A DNA stretch of 39,130 nucleotides from Acinetobacter sp. P8-3-8 (GTDB taxonomy: Bacteria > Pseudomonadota > Gammaproteobacteria > Pseudomonadales > Moraxellaceae), in the NCBI RefSeq assembly GCF_000214135.1, contig NZ_AFIE01000033.1:1-39130 (forward strand). The letters are read 5' to 3'. The translations under genes were made by a program, and so were the position numbers. Positions 24,922 to 33,818 of this stretch are shown here, in pieces. The stretch's first letter is position 1; each line of letters starts with the position of its first letter. Under the pieces are notes generated by a model. That model searched no databases. It was given only the letters and a program-made list of their open reading frames with translations, and was not told the DNA's origin.

Positions 24922-25562
24922 ATGCATTAAGACAAAATCCAGAAACATCTCAAAAGTTAACAAAGCAAACTGGATTTACATTGGTTGAGCTGTTAGTGGC
25001 GATTGCTATTTTTGCGGTGCTTTCAGCATTGGGTTGGAAAATTTTTGATTATTTGATCAAAGTGAAAGATCGTAATGCAATGCACGAAGAAAATTTAGGT
25101 CAATTACAAAGTGCATATCAACAAATTCAACGTGATACGTTGCAAATGATCCCTGTTACAGCGAACAATGCAGGAGAGTTAGAGCCTGCTTTGTATTTGA
25201 ATAATCAGCGTTTATCTTTTAGTAAAGCAGGTGTGACTGATCCACTTAAGCAAGGTGTGTCACCTTATGAACGGGTTGAATATCGTTATAATCAACAAGA
25301 AAAAAAATTATATCGTTTGAAATATTCAAATCTTAATCGAGTGCGTTCAGAACAACCTTTGTCTAGTGTGCTGTTGAGTGATGTGGATCAATTTCAGATT
25401 GCTGTGCTCAACCCAGATGAGTTGGATCGTTGGCCAAATGACGGCGCAAATGATGTCAATCTATTGCCACGTGGATTAAAAATAAAAGTTATGATTCGAG
25501 ATGTAGAATATGAATGGATATTTAATTTGTTAAATACCGACTTTTTAAAGAAAAATGCTTAG
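24918..25562 (+). CDS. gspJ: Type II secretion minor pseudopilin GspJ
   Basis: The prepilin motif 'TG-FTLVELLVAIAIFAVLSALG' comes after a longer leader of about 18 residues. 'LGQLQSAYQQIQRDTLQMIP' is characteristic of GspJ (the family has 'ALxxLxxDxxQ'). The start is GTG at 24918, overlapping the gspI stop by four bases (GTGA). It is 214 residues long. Confidence 0.87.
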   Translation: MNALRQNPETSQKLTKQTGFTLVELLVAIAIFAVLSALGWKIFDYLIKVKDRNAMHEENLGQLQSAYQQIQRDTLQMIPVTANNAGELEPALYLNNQRLSFSKAGVTDPLKQGVSPYERVEYRYNQQEKKLYRLKYSNLNRVRSEQPLSSVLLSDVDQFQIAVLNPDELDRWPNDGANDVNLLPRGLKIKVMIRDVEYEWIFNLLNTDFLKKNA

Positions 25563-25601
25563 ATATTTAAGTGGTTTATATGCTTGGTTAGGTAAAATAA
25601 G

Positions 25602-26567
25602 ATGCAAATAAAGCAGCAAAAGGGAATTGCGTTAATCACAATACTGGTCATGGTGGCATTGGCGACCATTATTGCTGCAACAATTGCAAAAAGACAAAGT
25701 TATACCAATGAAAGTACAGCATTTTTAAAGCGGCAAAGTCAGGCAGTTTTCTATGCAAAAAGTGCAGAATCTTTTTTTGCAGAATTATTGGCGCAAGACA
25801 GTCAAAACAGTAAAGAAGCAGATTATTTACAAGAAACTTGGGCAAAACCAATGCCTGCATTTCCAGTTGAAGATGGTTATGTGACTGGGGAATTAAGCGA
25901 TGAATCAGGTAAATTTAATTTGAATAGTTTGTTAAATGCTGAAAATAAGCCGAATCCTGTCGCTCAAGCTTATTTTTCTAAACTATTACTTCGTGTAGGT
26001 TTGCCTGCGGATACCGTGCAAGCAGTCATTGATTGGCAAGATCCTGATGATGAAACGTTAGGTGCTATGGGTGCGGAAAGCAGTTATTACCAAGGTCTGC
26101 CAAAGCCATATTTGGCTGCAAATCGTAAATTTGCCAGTGTGGAAGAATTAAAACAAGTACGTGGTTTCGAAGGTAAGAATTTTGATTTGATTGAGCCTTA
26201 TGTTTCTGCATTACCTGATATTTCTACAAAAATAAATATCAATACCGCACCAGCCATGGTTTTGGCAGCCTTGGATGAGCGTTTGGATGTAAATGCTGTT
26301 AAAACGGCTTTAGAAGAAAGACAAGCTAAGCTTGAGTATTTTGCAAATGTCAGTGAACTGATAAAAATGCCACCCTTTGATCGTCTAGAGGGGAATGATT
26401 CAGAAATATTGAAAAGCCCTGAGCAAATTTTAGGGGTTAAATCTAATTATTTCAAAGCACATATCGAAGTTTTATTGAGTAATAGAAAGCGTCAATTTAG
26501 TAGTGATTTAATGCGAAATGATAAAGGGCAAGTTTTTATTTATGCACGAAGTTTAGCGCCTTTTTAG
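25602..26567 (+). CDS. gspK: Type II secretion minor pseudopilin GspK
   Basis: GspK caps the pseudopilus tip. The leader 'KQQKG-IALITILVMVALATIIAATI' lacks the glutamate at position 5 of the mature form, which is the known hallmark of GspK. The large insert domain contains 'ELSDESGKFNLNSLL' and 'VIDWQDPDDE', and 'KININTAPAMVLAAL' is the helix-hairpin-helix-like segment. A 39-bp gap follows gspJ. The rest of the type II machinery is not in the window. Confidence 0.9.
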   Translation: MQIKQQKGIALITILVMVALATIIAATIAKRQSYTNESTAFLKRQSQAVFYAKSAESFFAELLAQDSQNSKEADYLQETWAKPMPAFPVEDGYVTGELSDESGKFNLNSLLNAENKPNPVAQAYFSKLLLRVGLPADTVQAVIDWQDPDDETLGAMGAESSYYQGLPKPYLAANRKFASVEELKQVRGFEGKNFDLIEPYVSALPDISTKININTAPAMVLAALDERLDVNAVKTALEERQAKLEYFANVSELIKMPPFDRLEGNDSEILKSPEQILGVKSNYFKAHIEVLLSNRKRQFSSDLMRNDKGQVFIYARSLAPF

Positions 26568-26771
26568 ATTATTTTAAAATAAATCAAAAGTTTGTTGAAT
26601 GTTGGAAGAAGGTTGGTTGTGTGGGAAATGGTAAATCATTATTGTGAATCGACGGTTTTCATATGCTTAATACCTTTTGCCTATTGCATTGAACGGTAAA
26701 TTTAATGCTCAGCAGGTACGTTTTGCTTTATAATCGAGATTCTAAACAGTTTTGTTTGTAAAATTTGGCAC
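26568..26771 (+). promoter_or_regulatory. Spacer upstream of the PTPS-family gene with a candidate promoter
   Basis: A consensus -10 box TATAAT lies at 26729-26734, 38 bp ahead of the start codon; the matching -35 position (TGCTCA, 26706-26711) is weak. No gene, terminator hairpin or recognisable riboswitch was seen in these 204 bases. Confidence 0.4.
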
Positions 26772-27368
26772 ATGTTAATACGTAAGTTATTTAAGTTTGA
26801 AAATGCACATATTGTGCGTAATTGCACTTCAGATCGCTGCAAGCGGTCTATACATGGGCACAGCTATAAAGTTGAGTTATTGCTAAAAGCATCGAAACTG
26901 GATCATGGTCAAATGGTCTATGACTTTGGTTTGCTGAAAGGTGTAATCAAAGAAATTTTTGACAGTTTTGATCATGCAATCTGTTTTTGGCAAGATGATA
27001 GCCCAGAATATATCCAAGCCTGTAAAACTTTTAGCGCACGTTGGGTTGCTTTACCTGTTTCTCCATCGGCGGAGCAATTTTCAAGAGTATTTTTCTTTCT
27101 TGCTCAGGAAGTTTTAAAATCAACCATTACCCAAAACGGGGAAGGTGATGTTGAAGTGTATTCTGTGATTGTGCATGAAACAGACACAGGCTATGCGCAA
27201 AGTTTTCAAGAAGATATTGAAAATGCGCAAATGGGGTTGCTGAGTCTGGATCAAATTGTATTTTCAGAACAAGTTCAAGCTGAATGGACAGATCCTGAGA
27301 TGTATGAAAAATTAAAGCAGGGAATTCAATTTCAAAATCCTGAAGTGGATTTACAAGTTAAAGTTTAG
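26772..27368 (+). CDS. 6-pyruvoyl-tetrahydropterin synthase/QueD-family protein
   Basis: Zinc ligands typical of the T-fold pterin synthases are H13 (in 'FENAHIV') and H28/H30 (in 'IHGHSY'). 'SPSAEQFSR' and 'VHETDTGYA' are the other family landmarks. QueD makes 6-carboxytetrahydropterin on the way to queuosine. This protein is 198 residues, well over the roughly 120 of E. coli QueD, with an insert around 75-95 and an extra C-terminal 40 residues. The likely nucleophile C23 is four residues before HGH rather than the three of QueD. It may be a long QueD or a related pterin enzyme. Confidence 0.75.
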   Translation: MLIRKLFKFENAHIVRNCTSDRCKRSIHGHSYKVELLLKASKLDHGQMVYDFGLLKGVIKEIFDSFDHAICFWQDDSPEYIQACKTFSARWVALPVSPSAEQFSRVFFFLAQEVLKSTITQNGEGDVEVYSVIVHETDTGYAQSFQEDIENAQMGLLSLDQIVFSEQVQAEWTDPEMYEKLKQGIQFQNPEVDLQVKV

Positions 27369-27427
27369 TGAATGGTTTCAGAGGGAAATCATTTTACGCA
27401 TTGATGAAAAATTTAGGATGAAGATAG

Positions 27428-28141
27428 ATGCAATTGACTGAAGTCGAACAAACAAAATTAAATCAAGTTCGATTAGATCAAAGTTGGAAAGATGGATTAG
27501 CAAGTTTTTTACTGAGTTCGCAAATGGATCAGTTAAAAGCTTTTTTGATTGAAGAAAAAAATGCGAACAAGTTAATTTATCCACCGAGTTCGCTTATTTT
27601 CAACGCTTTAGACATCACGCCTTTATACAATGTCAAAGTTGTGATTTTGGGGCAAGATCCGTATCATGGTCCTGATCAAGCACATGGATTGAGTTTTTCC
27701 GTACAAAAAGGACTGGCTTTACCTCCATCTTTACGTAATATTTTTCATGAATTGAATACTGATTTAGCTGTACCTGTGTCCAAACATGGTGATTTAACCA
27801 AATGGGCGCAACAAGGTGTACTCTTATTAAATAGTGTATTAACCGTTGAGGCAGGGCAGCCGACATCACATCAGAAACGCGGTTGGGAAAACTTTACCGA
27901 TCAAGTGATTGATGTGTTGAATGAACGTAGAGAGCATATCGTGTTTATCCTTTGGGGTGCATATGCTCAGAAAAAGGGACAGCGTATAGACCAAACGAAA
28001 CATCTCGTATTAAAAGCTGCACACCCATCTCCATTGGCAGCAAATCGTGGTGGCTTCTTTGGTTGTAAAGCTTTCTCTAAAACAAATAATTACCTGAAAC
28101 AACATGGCATTGAGCCAATCGACTGGCAGCTGGACGCATGA
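27428..28141 (+). CDS. ung: Uracil-DNA glycosylase
   Basis: Ung removes uracil from DNA in base excision repair. The water-activating loop 'GQDPYHGPDQAHGLSFSV' and the leucine-loop 'HPSPLAANRGGFFGCKAFSKTN' are unmistakable family A motifs. At 237 residues the length is normal. Its stop overlaps the start of the next gene by four bases (ATGA). Confidence 0.97.
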   Translation: MQLTEVEQTKLNQVRLDQSWKDGLASFLLSSQMDQLKAFLIEEKNANKLIYPPSSLIFNALDITPLYNVKVVILGQDPYHGPDQAHGLSFSVQKGLALPPSLRNIFHELNTDLAVPVSKHGDLTKWAQQGVLLLNSVLTVEAGQPTSHQKRGWENFTDQVIDVLNERREHIVFILWGAYAQKKGQRIDQTKHLVLKAAHPSPLAANRGGFFGCKAFSKTNNYLKQHGIEPIDWQLDA

Positions 28142-29259
28142 CAAATTCTCCCGAAACAAATGATTATCACCCAGACCTGATTATTGAAGAAGCAGCACAA
28201 GGGTGGCGGATTATTCGTTTAAACCGCCCAAAATCTTTACACGCACTTGACGAATCAATTGTTGCAGCGCTTTTGAAGTTGTTTGAAGATTTTCATCATG
28301 ATGATGCGGTAAAAGCGATTTGGTTAGATTCAACGACACCAAAAGCATTTTGTGCGGGTGGTGATGTACGTAAACTTCGTCAATTGGTCATCAATAATGA
28401 AGTTGATGCTGCTAATCGCTTTTTTGAAACAGAATACGCACTTGATTTGTTATTGCATAACTATGCTAAGCCGATTGTGGTATGGGGCGAAGGTTATGTG
28501 ATGGGCGGTGGACTTGGTTTATTCATGGCTGCACCATTCCGACTGGTTACACCGTTTTCTCGCTTAGCAATGCCTGAAGTGAATATTGGCCTATACCCAG
28601 ATGTGGGTGCAACACGTTTCTTAGCTGATCGTGGTCAAATTGGTTTATTCACAGGATTAACAGGTTCAATCATGACCGCTGCGGGTGGTTATGGTATTGG
28701 TTGGGCAACGCATATCTGTGATACGCAACGTGATGTGGTTTTGCAGAAGTTAATTGATATTGATTGGGATCATTATCCAGCAGGAGATTTCCGTGCAATC
28801 GATGATACTTTAAATAGTTTGCACCGTCCTGTTTCTCCTGGACCATTACAAAACTCTTTAGATGTGATTCACAGCGTTTGTCGTGGTGTGAATTTCCAAC
28901 AAGATTATGAAGCCATCATTGGTTTGAGTGATGCACGTAGTGATTGGTTGCGTCAGGCCAGTGAAAACTTGCAAAAAGGCTCTCCAAGCACAGCAGCAAT
29001 CACATGGTTGTTATGGCAATGGGGACGTCAAGTACATGCTTGGGCTGAAGTGTATGAGTTAGAAAAACAAATTTCTGACTGGAAAATACGTCATCCTGAT
29101 TTTGTTGAAGGTGTACGTGCTCGTTTGGTGGATAAAGATTTATCTCCTGAATGGGAGCAAGCCGAATCAATGACATTGGCAGGAATCCTTGCTAAAAACC
29201 CACCAGTAACGACAATAGAAAGCTGGAATACATTATTACGTCAGTATAGTGTAATTTAA
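28138..29259 (+). CDS. Enoyl-CoA hydratase/3-hydroxyisobutyryl-CoA hydrolase-like protein
   Basis: The 373-residue length and motif pattern suggest the HIBCH branch of the crotonase superfamily, which hydrolyses 3-hydroxyisobutyryl-CoA in valine breakdown. 'FCAGGDVRKL' gives the first oxyanion-hole glycine, 'GYVMGGGLGLFMAAPFR' the second, and 'MPEVNIGLYPDVGATRFL' carries the catalytic glutamate/aspartate pair typical of HIBCH. The substrate could be another acyl-CoA. It is coupled to ung by a 4-bp overlap, and tadA starts 6 bp after it. Confidence 0.82.
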   Translation: MTNSPETNDYHPDLIIEEAAQGWRIIRLNRPKSLHALDESIVAALLKLFEDFHHDDAVKAIWLDSTTPKAFCAGGDVRKLRQLVINNEVDAANRFFETEYALDLLLHNYAKPIVVWGEGYVMGGGLGLFMAAPFRLVTPFSRLAMPEVNIGLYPDVGATRFLADRGQIGLFTGLTGSIMTAAGGYGIGWATHICDTQRDVVLQKLIDIDWDHYPAGDFRAIDDTLNSLHRPVSPGPLQNSLDVIHSVCRGVNFQQDYEAIIGLSDARSDWLRQASENLQKGSPSTAAITWLLWQWGRQVHAWAEVYELEKQISDWKIRHPDFVEGVRARLVDKDLSPEWEQAESMTLAGILAKNPPVTTIESWNTLLRQYSVI

Positions 29260-29265
29260 GCAAGT

Positions 29266-29784
29266 ATGTCTGAAGCAATTCAACAGCAAATAGATAAACA
29301 ATGGATGCAGCAAGCTTTCGAGCAAGCTGCATTCGCTGCTTCTATGGGTGAGATTCCTGTAGGTGCTGTGATTGTGAGTCATGGCAAAATCATTGGTCGT
29401 GGATATAACCATCCTATATCGCAACATGATCCAACAGCACATGCTGAAATTCAGGCGTTGCGAGATGCATGCCAAACCATTCAAAATTATCGCCTTCCTG
29501 AAGATGCAACACTTTATGTCACATTGGAACCATGTACGATGTGCGTAGGTGCATTGATTCATTCACGGGTACAACGTGTTGTATTTGGAGCGACAGAACC
29601 TAAAGCGGGTTCCTTGGTCAGTAGTCGACAGCTTTTAGAAACAGGCTATTACAATCATATTTTTGAATTCGAAGGTGGGTGCTTACATGAGCAATGTTCA
29701 TTGCAACTTTCTGATTTTTTTAAAATGCGTCGTGAGCAAAAAAGACAACTAAAATTACAACAAAAGTCATTAAATGATCAGTAA
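29266..29784 (+). CDS. tadA: tRNA-specific adenosine deaminase TadA
   Basis: TadA deaminates A34 of tRNA-Arg(ACG) to inosine. The zinc site is 'HAEIQAL' plus 'PCTMCVGAL', with the catalytic glutamate in the first motif. The 172-residue chain carries a basic C-terminal tail ('KKREQKRQLKLQQK'-like) common in TadA. Start ATG 29266. Confidence 0.93.
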   Translation: MSEAIQQQIDKQWMQQAFEQAAFAASMGEIPVGAVIVSHGKIIGRGYNHPISQHDPTAHAEIQALRDACQTIQNYRLPEDATLYVTLEPCTMCVGALIHSRVQRVVFGATEPKAGSLVSSRQLLETGYYNHIFEFEGGCLHEQCSLQLSDFFKMRREQKRQLKLQQKSLNDQ

Positions 29785-29888
29785 AAATAATCTAAAATAA
29801 TCCTGATATAAAATGACAATTAAAATTGTCAAAACTAAGATTTTTAAAAATTACTGCATTCAAAAGCAAATATACAAAAGGCGAAAAC

Positions 29889-30323
29889 ATGAATTCAATT
29901 CAAGTGAAACAAGAATTTGATGCTCCTGTAGGACAAGTGTTCGAATTACTGTCTAAACATGCGACATATAATATTGCATTTGCACCAGTACAGGTTGTAC
30001 GTGTGAAAGATTCAACAGACCCAGAACGTCCTGATGGTTTGGGTTCAATTCGTCGAATGGGGTTTGGTCCGATTAAACCTGTTCAAGAGCAAATCACTTT
30101 GCTTGATGTGAATCAGCGTATTGAATATAAGTTGATTAATAATCCATTGATTAAGCATCATATTGGTATTATTGAGTTTAGTGAAATTTCTCCAAATAAA
30201 ACTTTAGTCACTTACACGATTGAATTACAAGCACGTGCGCCATTTGTGAGTAAATTAATACTTGCACAGCTCAAACTTGCGATTACACTTGGCTTTAAGA
30301 AACTCGCAAAATCTTTTGTTTAA
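29889..30323 (+). CDS. SRPBCC-family small-molecule-binding protein
   Basis: A 144-residue START-like barrel of the polyketide cyclase/dehydrase type: an N-terminal strand '[21 protein letters not shown]', a middle with alternating strands, and a long C-terminal helix. The start at 29889 is chosen because AAAAGGCG lies just upstream; a TTG at 29826 would add 21 residues with no such support. No catalytic residue can be named. It is between tadA and cmk and its ligand is unknown. Confidence 0.75.
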   Translation: MNSIQVKQEFDAPVGQVFELLSKHATYNIAFAPVQVVRVKDSTDPERPDGLGSIRRMGFGPIKPVQEQITLLDVNQRIEYKLINNPLIKHHIGIIEFSEISPNKTLVTYTIELQARAPFVSKLILAQLKLAITLGFKKLAKSFV

Positions 30324-30334
30324 TTGGAAATACA

Positions 30335-31024
30335 ATGACAATTCAAATTATCACGATCGACGGTCCTAGTGGTTCAGGTAAGGGGACACTTGCTGCGAAG
30401 CTTGCGGCACATTATCAATTTCATTTACTTGATTCTGGTGCACTATATCGTTTACTCGGATTGTCATTACATCAAAAAGACTTTTTAGACTCTTTGGATG
30501 ATGAGGTGACGCTTCAACAAAGCGTTACAATTGCAACAAATTTAGACATCGTATTTAAAAGCTCGGAATTAGGCACACAAATTTTGTTGGATGGTGAGGA
30601 TGTGACCCAAACCATTCGGACGGAGCGAGTGGGTGAATTTGCTTCAAAAGTAGCAGCAATTCCAGCACTTAGAGCGGCATTGGTCGATCGTCAGCATGCC
30701 TTTGCACAAGCGCCGGGCTTGGTTGCGGATGGTCGTGATATGGCAACAGCTATTTTTCCTCAAGCTCAAGCGAAGATTTATTTAACAGCTTCTGCTGAGT
30801 CCCGAGCAGAGCGACGAGTAAAACAGTTGCAGGCTATGGGACTGGATGTTAAAATAAGCGACATTTTAGCTAATATACAAGCTCGAGATAAGCGAGATAT
30901 GGAACGGACAGTCGCTCCACTCAAGCCAGCAACTGATGCTTTTATCATTGATAGTTCAAGTTTGAACATTGATGAAGTGTTTCAGTTAATGACTGATTAT
31001 GTCGATGAAAAATTAGCTAACTAA
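30335..31024 (+). CDS. cmk: Cytidylate kinase
   Basis: Cmk phosphorylates CMP and dCMP. '[13 protein letters not shown]' is the P-loop; 'DSGALYR', '[19 protein letters not shown]', 'VADGRDMAT' and '[12 protein letters not shown]' are diagnostic. The 229-residue length is standard. cmk followed by rpsA is a conserved pair across proteobacteria. Confidence 0.97.
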   Translation: MTIQIITIDGPSGSGKGTLAAKLAAHYQFHLLDSGALYRLLGLSLHQKDFLDSLDDEVTLQQSVTIATNLDIVFKSSELGTQILLDGEDVTQTIRTERVGEFASKVAAIPALRAALVDRQHAFAQAPGLVADGRDMATAIFPQAQAKIYLTASAESRAERRVKQLQAMGLDVKISDILANIQARDKRDMERTVAPLKPATDAFIIDSSSLNIDEVFQLMTDYVDEKLAN

Positions 31025-31098
31025 CGAATATTTAACCAAATATTAACAGAAGCATAGCTTGATCAGTTTATATGGATTATGTGGATGTTTAACTAAAC

Positions 31099-31121
31099 CG
31101 GCCTTGTCTGATCCAAGACCG
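31099..31121 (+). promoter_or_regulatory. Hairpin in the rpsA leader
   Basis: CGGCCTTG (31099-31106) and CAAGACCG (31114-31121) form an 8-bp stem with one mismatch and a 7-nt loop, 20 bases before the rpsA start codon. In E. coli S1 represses its own mRNA through leader structure, so this may play a similar role. No strong Shine-Dalgarno sequence precedes the ATG, also as in E. coli rpsA. Confidence 0.4.
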
Positions 31122-31141
31122 CTGACTTTACTAGGTATATC

Positions 31142-32818
31142 ATGACCGAATCTTTTGCAGCCCTCTTTGAAGAAAGCGAATTAAACCTCAACGTTGAAAA
31201 GGGTGCAGTCATCCAAGGTATCGTTGTTAGCATCGATTCTGACTGGGTAACTGTAGATACTGGCCTTAAATCTGAAGGCGTTGTATCACGTGCTGAATTC
31301 TTAAACGAACAACGTGAACTTGAAGTTCAAGTTGGCGATACTGTTGATGTTGTTGTTGAAGCGCTTGACAACGGCATGGGTCAAACAGTTTTATCACGTG
31401 AAAAAGCGAAACGTGCTGAAACTTGGACTAAGCTTGAAAAAATCTTTGAAGACGGCGAAATCGTTACTGGTGTTATTTCTGGTAAGGTTAAAGGCGGTTT
31501 CACTGTTGACATCGGTCCAGTTCGTGCGTTCTTACCAGGTTCATTGGTAGACACTCGTCCTATCCGTGACACGACTCACCTTGAAGGTAAAGAGTTAGAG
31601 TTCAAAGTAATCAAACTTGATGCTAAACGTAACAACGTTGTTGTATCTCGTCGTGCAGTTATGGAAGCTGAATCTTCAGCTGACCGTGAAGCATTACTTT
31701 CTCAACTTGAAGAAGGTCAAACAGTTACAGGTACTATTAAGAACCTTACTGATTACGGCGCATTTGTTGACCTTGGTGGTATTGATGGTCTTCTACATAT
31801 CACAGATATGGCTTGGAAACGCATCAAACACCCTTCAGAAGTTGTTGAAGTGGGTCAAGAAGTTACTGTTAAAGTACTTAAATTTGACAAAGAACGTAAC
31901 CGTGTATCTTTAGGTCTTAAGCAATTAGGCGAAGATCCTTGGTTAGCGATCATGAACCGTTACCCTAAAGGTTCTATCGTTAAAGCACGTGTAACGAACT
32001 TAACTGACTACGGTTGTTTTGCTGAAATCGCTGAAGGCGTTGAAGGCTTAGTACACGTTTCAGAAATGGATCACACGAACAAAAACATCCACCCATCTAA
32101 AGTTGTTCAGATTGGTGACGAAGTTGATGTTATGGTTCTTGAAGTTGATGAAGAACGTCGTCGTATTTCTCTTGGTATCAAACAAACTCGTGCTAACCCA
32201 TGGGAAGAGTTTGCTAAGGCTCACGACAAAGGTGAAAAAGTTTCTGGTACGATCAAGTCAATCACTGACTTCGGTATCTTCATCGGTTTACCAGGTGGTA
32301 TCGATGGTCTAGTTCACTTATCTGATATTTCTTGGAACGAACAAGGCGAAGATGCTATCCGTCGTTACAAGAAAGGTGACACAGTTGAAGCAGTTATCTT
32401 GTCTGTAGATGCTGAAGGCAACCGTATCAGCCTTGGTATCAAGCAATTGAACAACGATCCTTTCAATGACTTCTTAGCTGCTAACGAACGCGGTGCGTTG
32501 GTTAAAGGTACAGTAACTGCAGTTGACGCTAAAGGCGCTACTGTTAAGTTAGCTGACGAAGTTGAAGCTTCTTTGAAAGCGTCTGAAATCAACCGTGATC
32601 GCGTTGAAGATGCAACTAAATTCTTAGAAGTTGGTCAAGAAGTTGAAGCTAAAATCATCAATGTAGATCGTAAATCACGTTCTATCAACTTGTCGATTAA
32701 AGCGAAAGACGAAGCTGAAGAGAAAGAAGCAGTTGCTAACTTGAAAACTACTGCAAATGGTCAAGAAAACGGTCCTAAGACGATTGGTGACTTGATCAAA
32801 GCACAAATGAATCACTAA
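31142..32818 (+). CDS. rpsA: 30S ribosomal protein S1
   Basis: Six tandem S1/OB-fold repeats are visible over 558 residues, with repeats of the form 'G..V.G.V..I.D.G.F...G...G..H.S' such as '[21 protein letters not shown]'. The first two repeats ('[14 protein letters not shown]') anchor S1 to the ribosome and the last four bind mRNA. The codon choice here is clearly more biased than in the neighbours (AAC, GGT, CGT frequent), as in highly expressed genes. It ends in a terminator at 32878-32916. Confidence 0.98.
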   Translation: MTESFAALFEESELNLNVEKGAVIQGIVVSIDSDWVTVDTGLKSEGVVSRAEFLNEQRELEVQVGDTVDVVVEALDNGMGQTVLSREKAKRAETWTKLEKIFEDGEIVTGVISGKVKGGFTVDIGPVRAFLPGSLVDTRPIRDTTHLEGKELEFKVIKLDAKRNNVVVSRRAVMEAESSADREALLSQLEEGQTVTGTIKNLTDYGAFVDLGGIDGLLHITDMAWKRIKHPSEVVEVGQEVTVKVLKFDKERNRVSLGLKQLGEDPWLAIMNRYPKGSIVKARVTNLTDYGCFAEIAEGVEGLVHVSEMDHTNKNIHPSKVVQIGDEVDVMVLEVDEERRRISLGIKQTRANPWEEFAKAHDKGEKVSGTIKSITDFGIFIGLPGGIDGLVHLSDISWNEQGEDAIRRYKKGDTVEAVILSVDAEGNRISLGIKQLNNDPFNDFLAANERGALVKGTVTAVDAKGATVKLADEVEASLKASEINRDRVEDATKFLEVGQEVEAKIINVDRKSRSINLSIKAKDEAEEKEAVANLKTTANGQENGPKTIGDLIKAQMNH

Positions 32819-32877
32819 GTTATTGTTAAGAAGTATTATTTAATGTAATTAATTAATATTTTTTATTCAATTACTGT

Positions 32878-32916
32878 AAAAGGTAGCGTAGTATATGATT
32901 ACTGCGCTACCTTTTT
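32878..32916 (+). terminator. Intrinsic terminator after rpsA
   Basis: AAAAGGTAGCGTAGT (32878-32892) pairs with ACTGCGCTACCTTTT (32901-32915) apart from one G-U wobble, loop 8 nt, followed by T. It separates rpsA from ihfB, which must have its own promoter between 32917 and 32977. Confidence 0.9.
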
Positions 32917-32977
32917 GTATTTAAAAAGGATATTATCTAGTGTATGTCAATTAGCATTAAAATTAATGAGGTCTTAA

Positions 32978-33280
32978 ATGACAACTGAAGCACTTAATAA
33001 GTCTGACTTAATAGAAAGAATTGCTCTTAAAAATCCACATTTAGCAGAGCCTTTAGTGGAAGAAGCTGTTAAGATCATGATTGACCAAATGATTGCATCA
33101 TTATCTTCGGATGATCGAATTGAGATTCGTGGATTTGGTAGCTTTGCATTACATCACCGTGAGCCTCGTGTAGGTCGTAACCCAAAAACAGGTAAATCAG
33201 TAGAAGTTGCAGCGAAAGCTGTACCACACTTTAAACCTGGTAAGGCGCTACGTGATGCAGTAAACGAATCTGCAAATTAA
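32978..33280 (+). CDS. ihfB: Integration host factor beta subunit
   Basis: IHF-beta pairs with IHF-alpha to bend DNA. The 100-residue protein shows '[26 protein letters not shown]', the DNA-wrapping arm with the intercalating proline in 'GRNPKTG'. '[10 protein letters not shown]'-like N-terminus and length exclude plain HU. The rpsA-ihfB order is conserved in gammaproteobacteria. Confidence 0.94.
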   Translation: MTTEALNKSDLIERIALKNPHLAEPLVEEAVKIMIDQMIASLSSDDRIEIRGFGSFALHHREPRVGRNPKTGKSVEVAAKAVPHFKPGKALRDAVNESAN

Positions 33281-33303
33281 TAAAAAATTCGAATGGGGTA
33301 ATT

Positions 33304-33669
33304 ATGCGTTTTATCTTAGGGCTACTATTGGTAGCAGTGTTTGTTTATTCATTAGCATTGGTACTGATCAATGGTACTGAATTACCTGTAGACTTATGGT
33401 TTACTCAAGTTCCTGCTATGCGCTTAGGTTTATTATTATTGCTAACTTTAGCAATTGGTATTGTTCTAGGATTGCTGATCGGTGTTCAAATTTTCCGTGT
33501 TTTTCAAACTAACTGGGAAATTAGACGTTTACGCAAAGATATCGATCATTTACGTAAAGAACAAATTCAGGCTGCACAAATCGCAGCAGCTGAAGCAGCT
33601 GCAAGTGTACGCCATGAAAAGACGGTATTAGATATACACGCTCAAGATAAAAACTCTAATCCTCTTTAA
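33304..33669 (+). CDS. lapA: LapA-domain inner membrane protein (LapA/YciS-like)
   Basis: Two membrane helices (about residues 2-21 and 38-63) are followed by a basic helical tail. This pattern and the position after ihfB match LapA, which in E. coli works with LapB on LPS assembly and LpxC control. lapB is not in the window directly downstream, since a terminator follows. Length 121 residues. Confidence 0.82.
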   Translation: MRFILGLLLVAVFVYSLALVLINGTELPVDLWFTQVPAMRLGLLLLLTLAIGIVLGLLIGVQIFRVFQTNWEIRRLRKDIDHLRKEQIQAAQIAAAEAAASVRHEKTVLDIHAQDKNSNPL

Positions 33670-33680
33670 TCGTTGTGCTA

Positions 33681-33724
33681 ACAAAAACTCTTTATTCGTT
33701 GGAATAAAGAGTTTTTGTTTTTTT
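33681..33724. terminator. Strong terminator between lapA and the fimbrial operon
   Basis: A perfect 17-bp stem, ACAAAAACTCTTTATTC (33681-33697) with its complement at 33702-33718 and a 4-nt loop, is followed by a T-run on the + strand. It ends the lapA transcript. Its A/T-flanked stem may also stop transcripts coming from the adhesin gene on the other strand. Confidence 0.92.
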
Positions 33725-33818
33725 AACAGTTTAAAAAATTTATATCTATAAATATTACTGAAAAGGGAATAGTTCAATTTTTAACACATGTTATTTCTAT
33801 TCAAACGTTATTCTAAAA

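Noticed and set aside
26568-26771. preQ1 riboswitch ahead of the QueD-like gene
   Set aside because: No compact C-rich loop and A-rich tail of the preQ1 types could be seen; only a -10 box is visible.
31314-32592. Several long alternative frames inside rpsA
   Set aside because: They follow from the strong codon bias and repeated S1 domains of rpsA and encode low-complexity Leu/Val/Lys chains.
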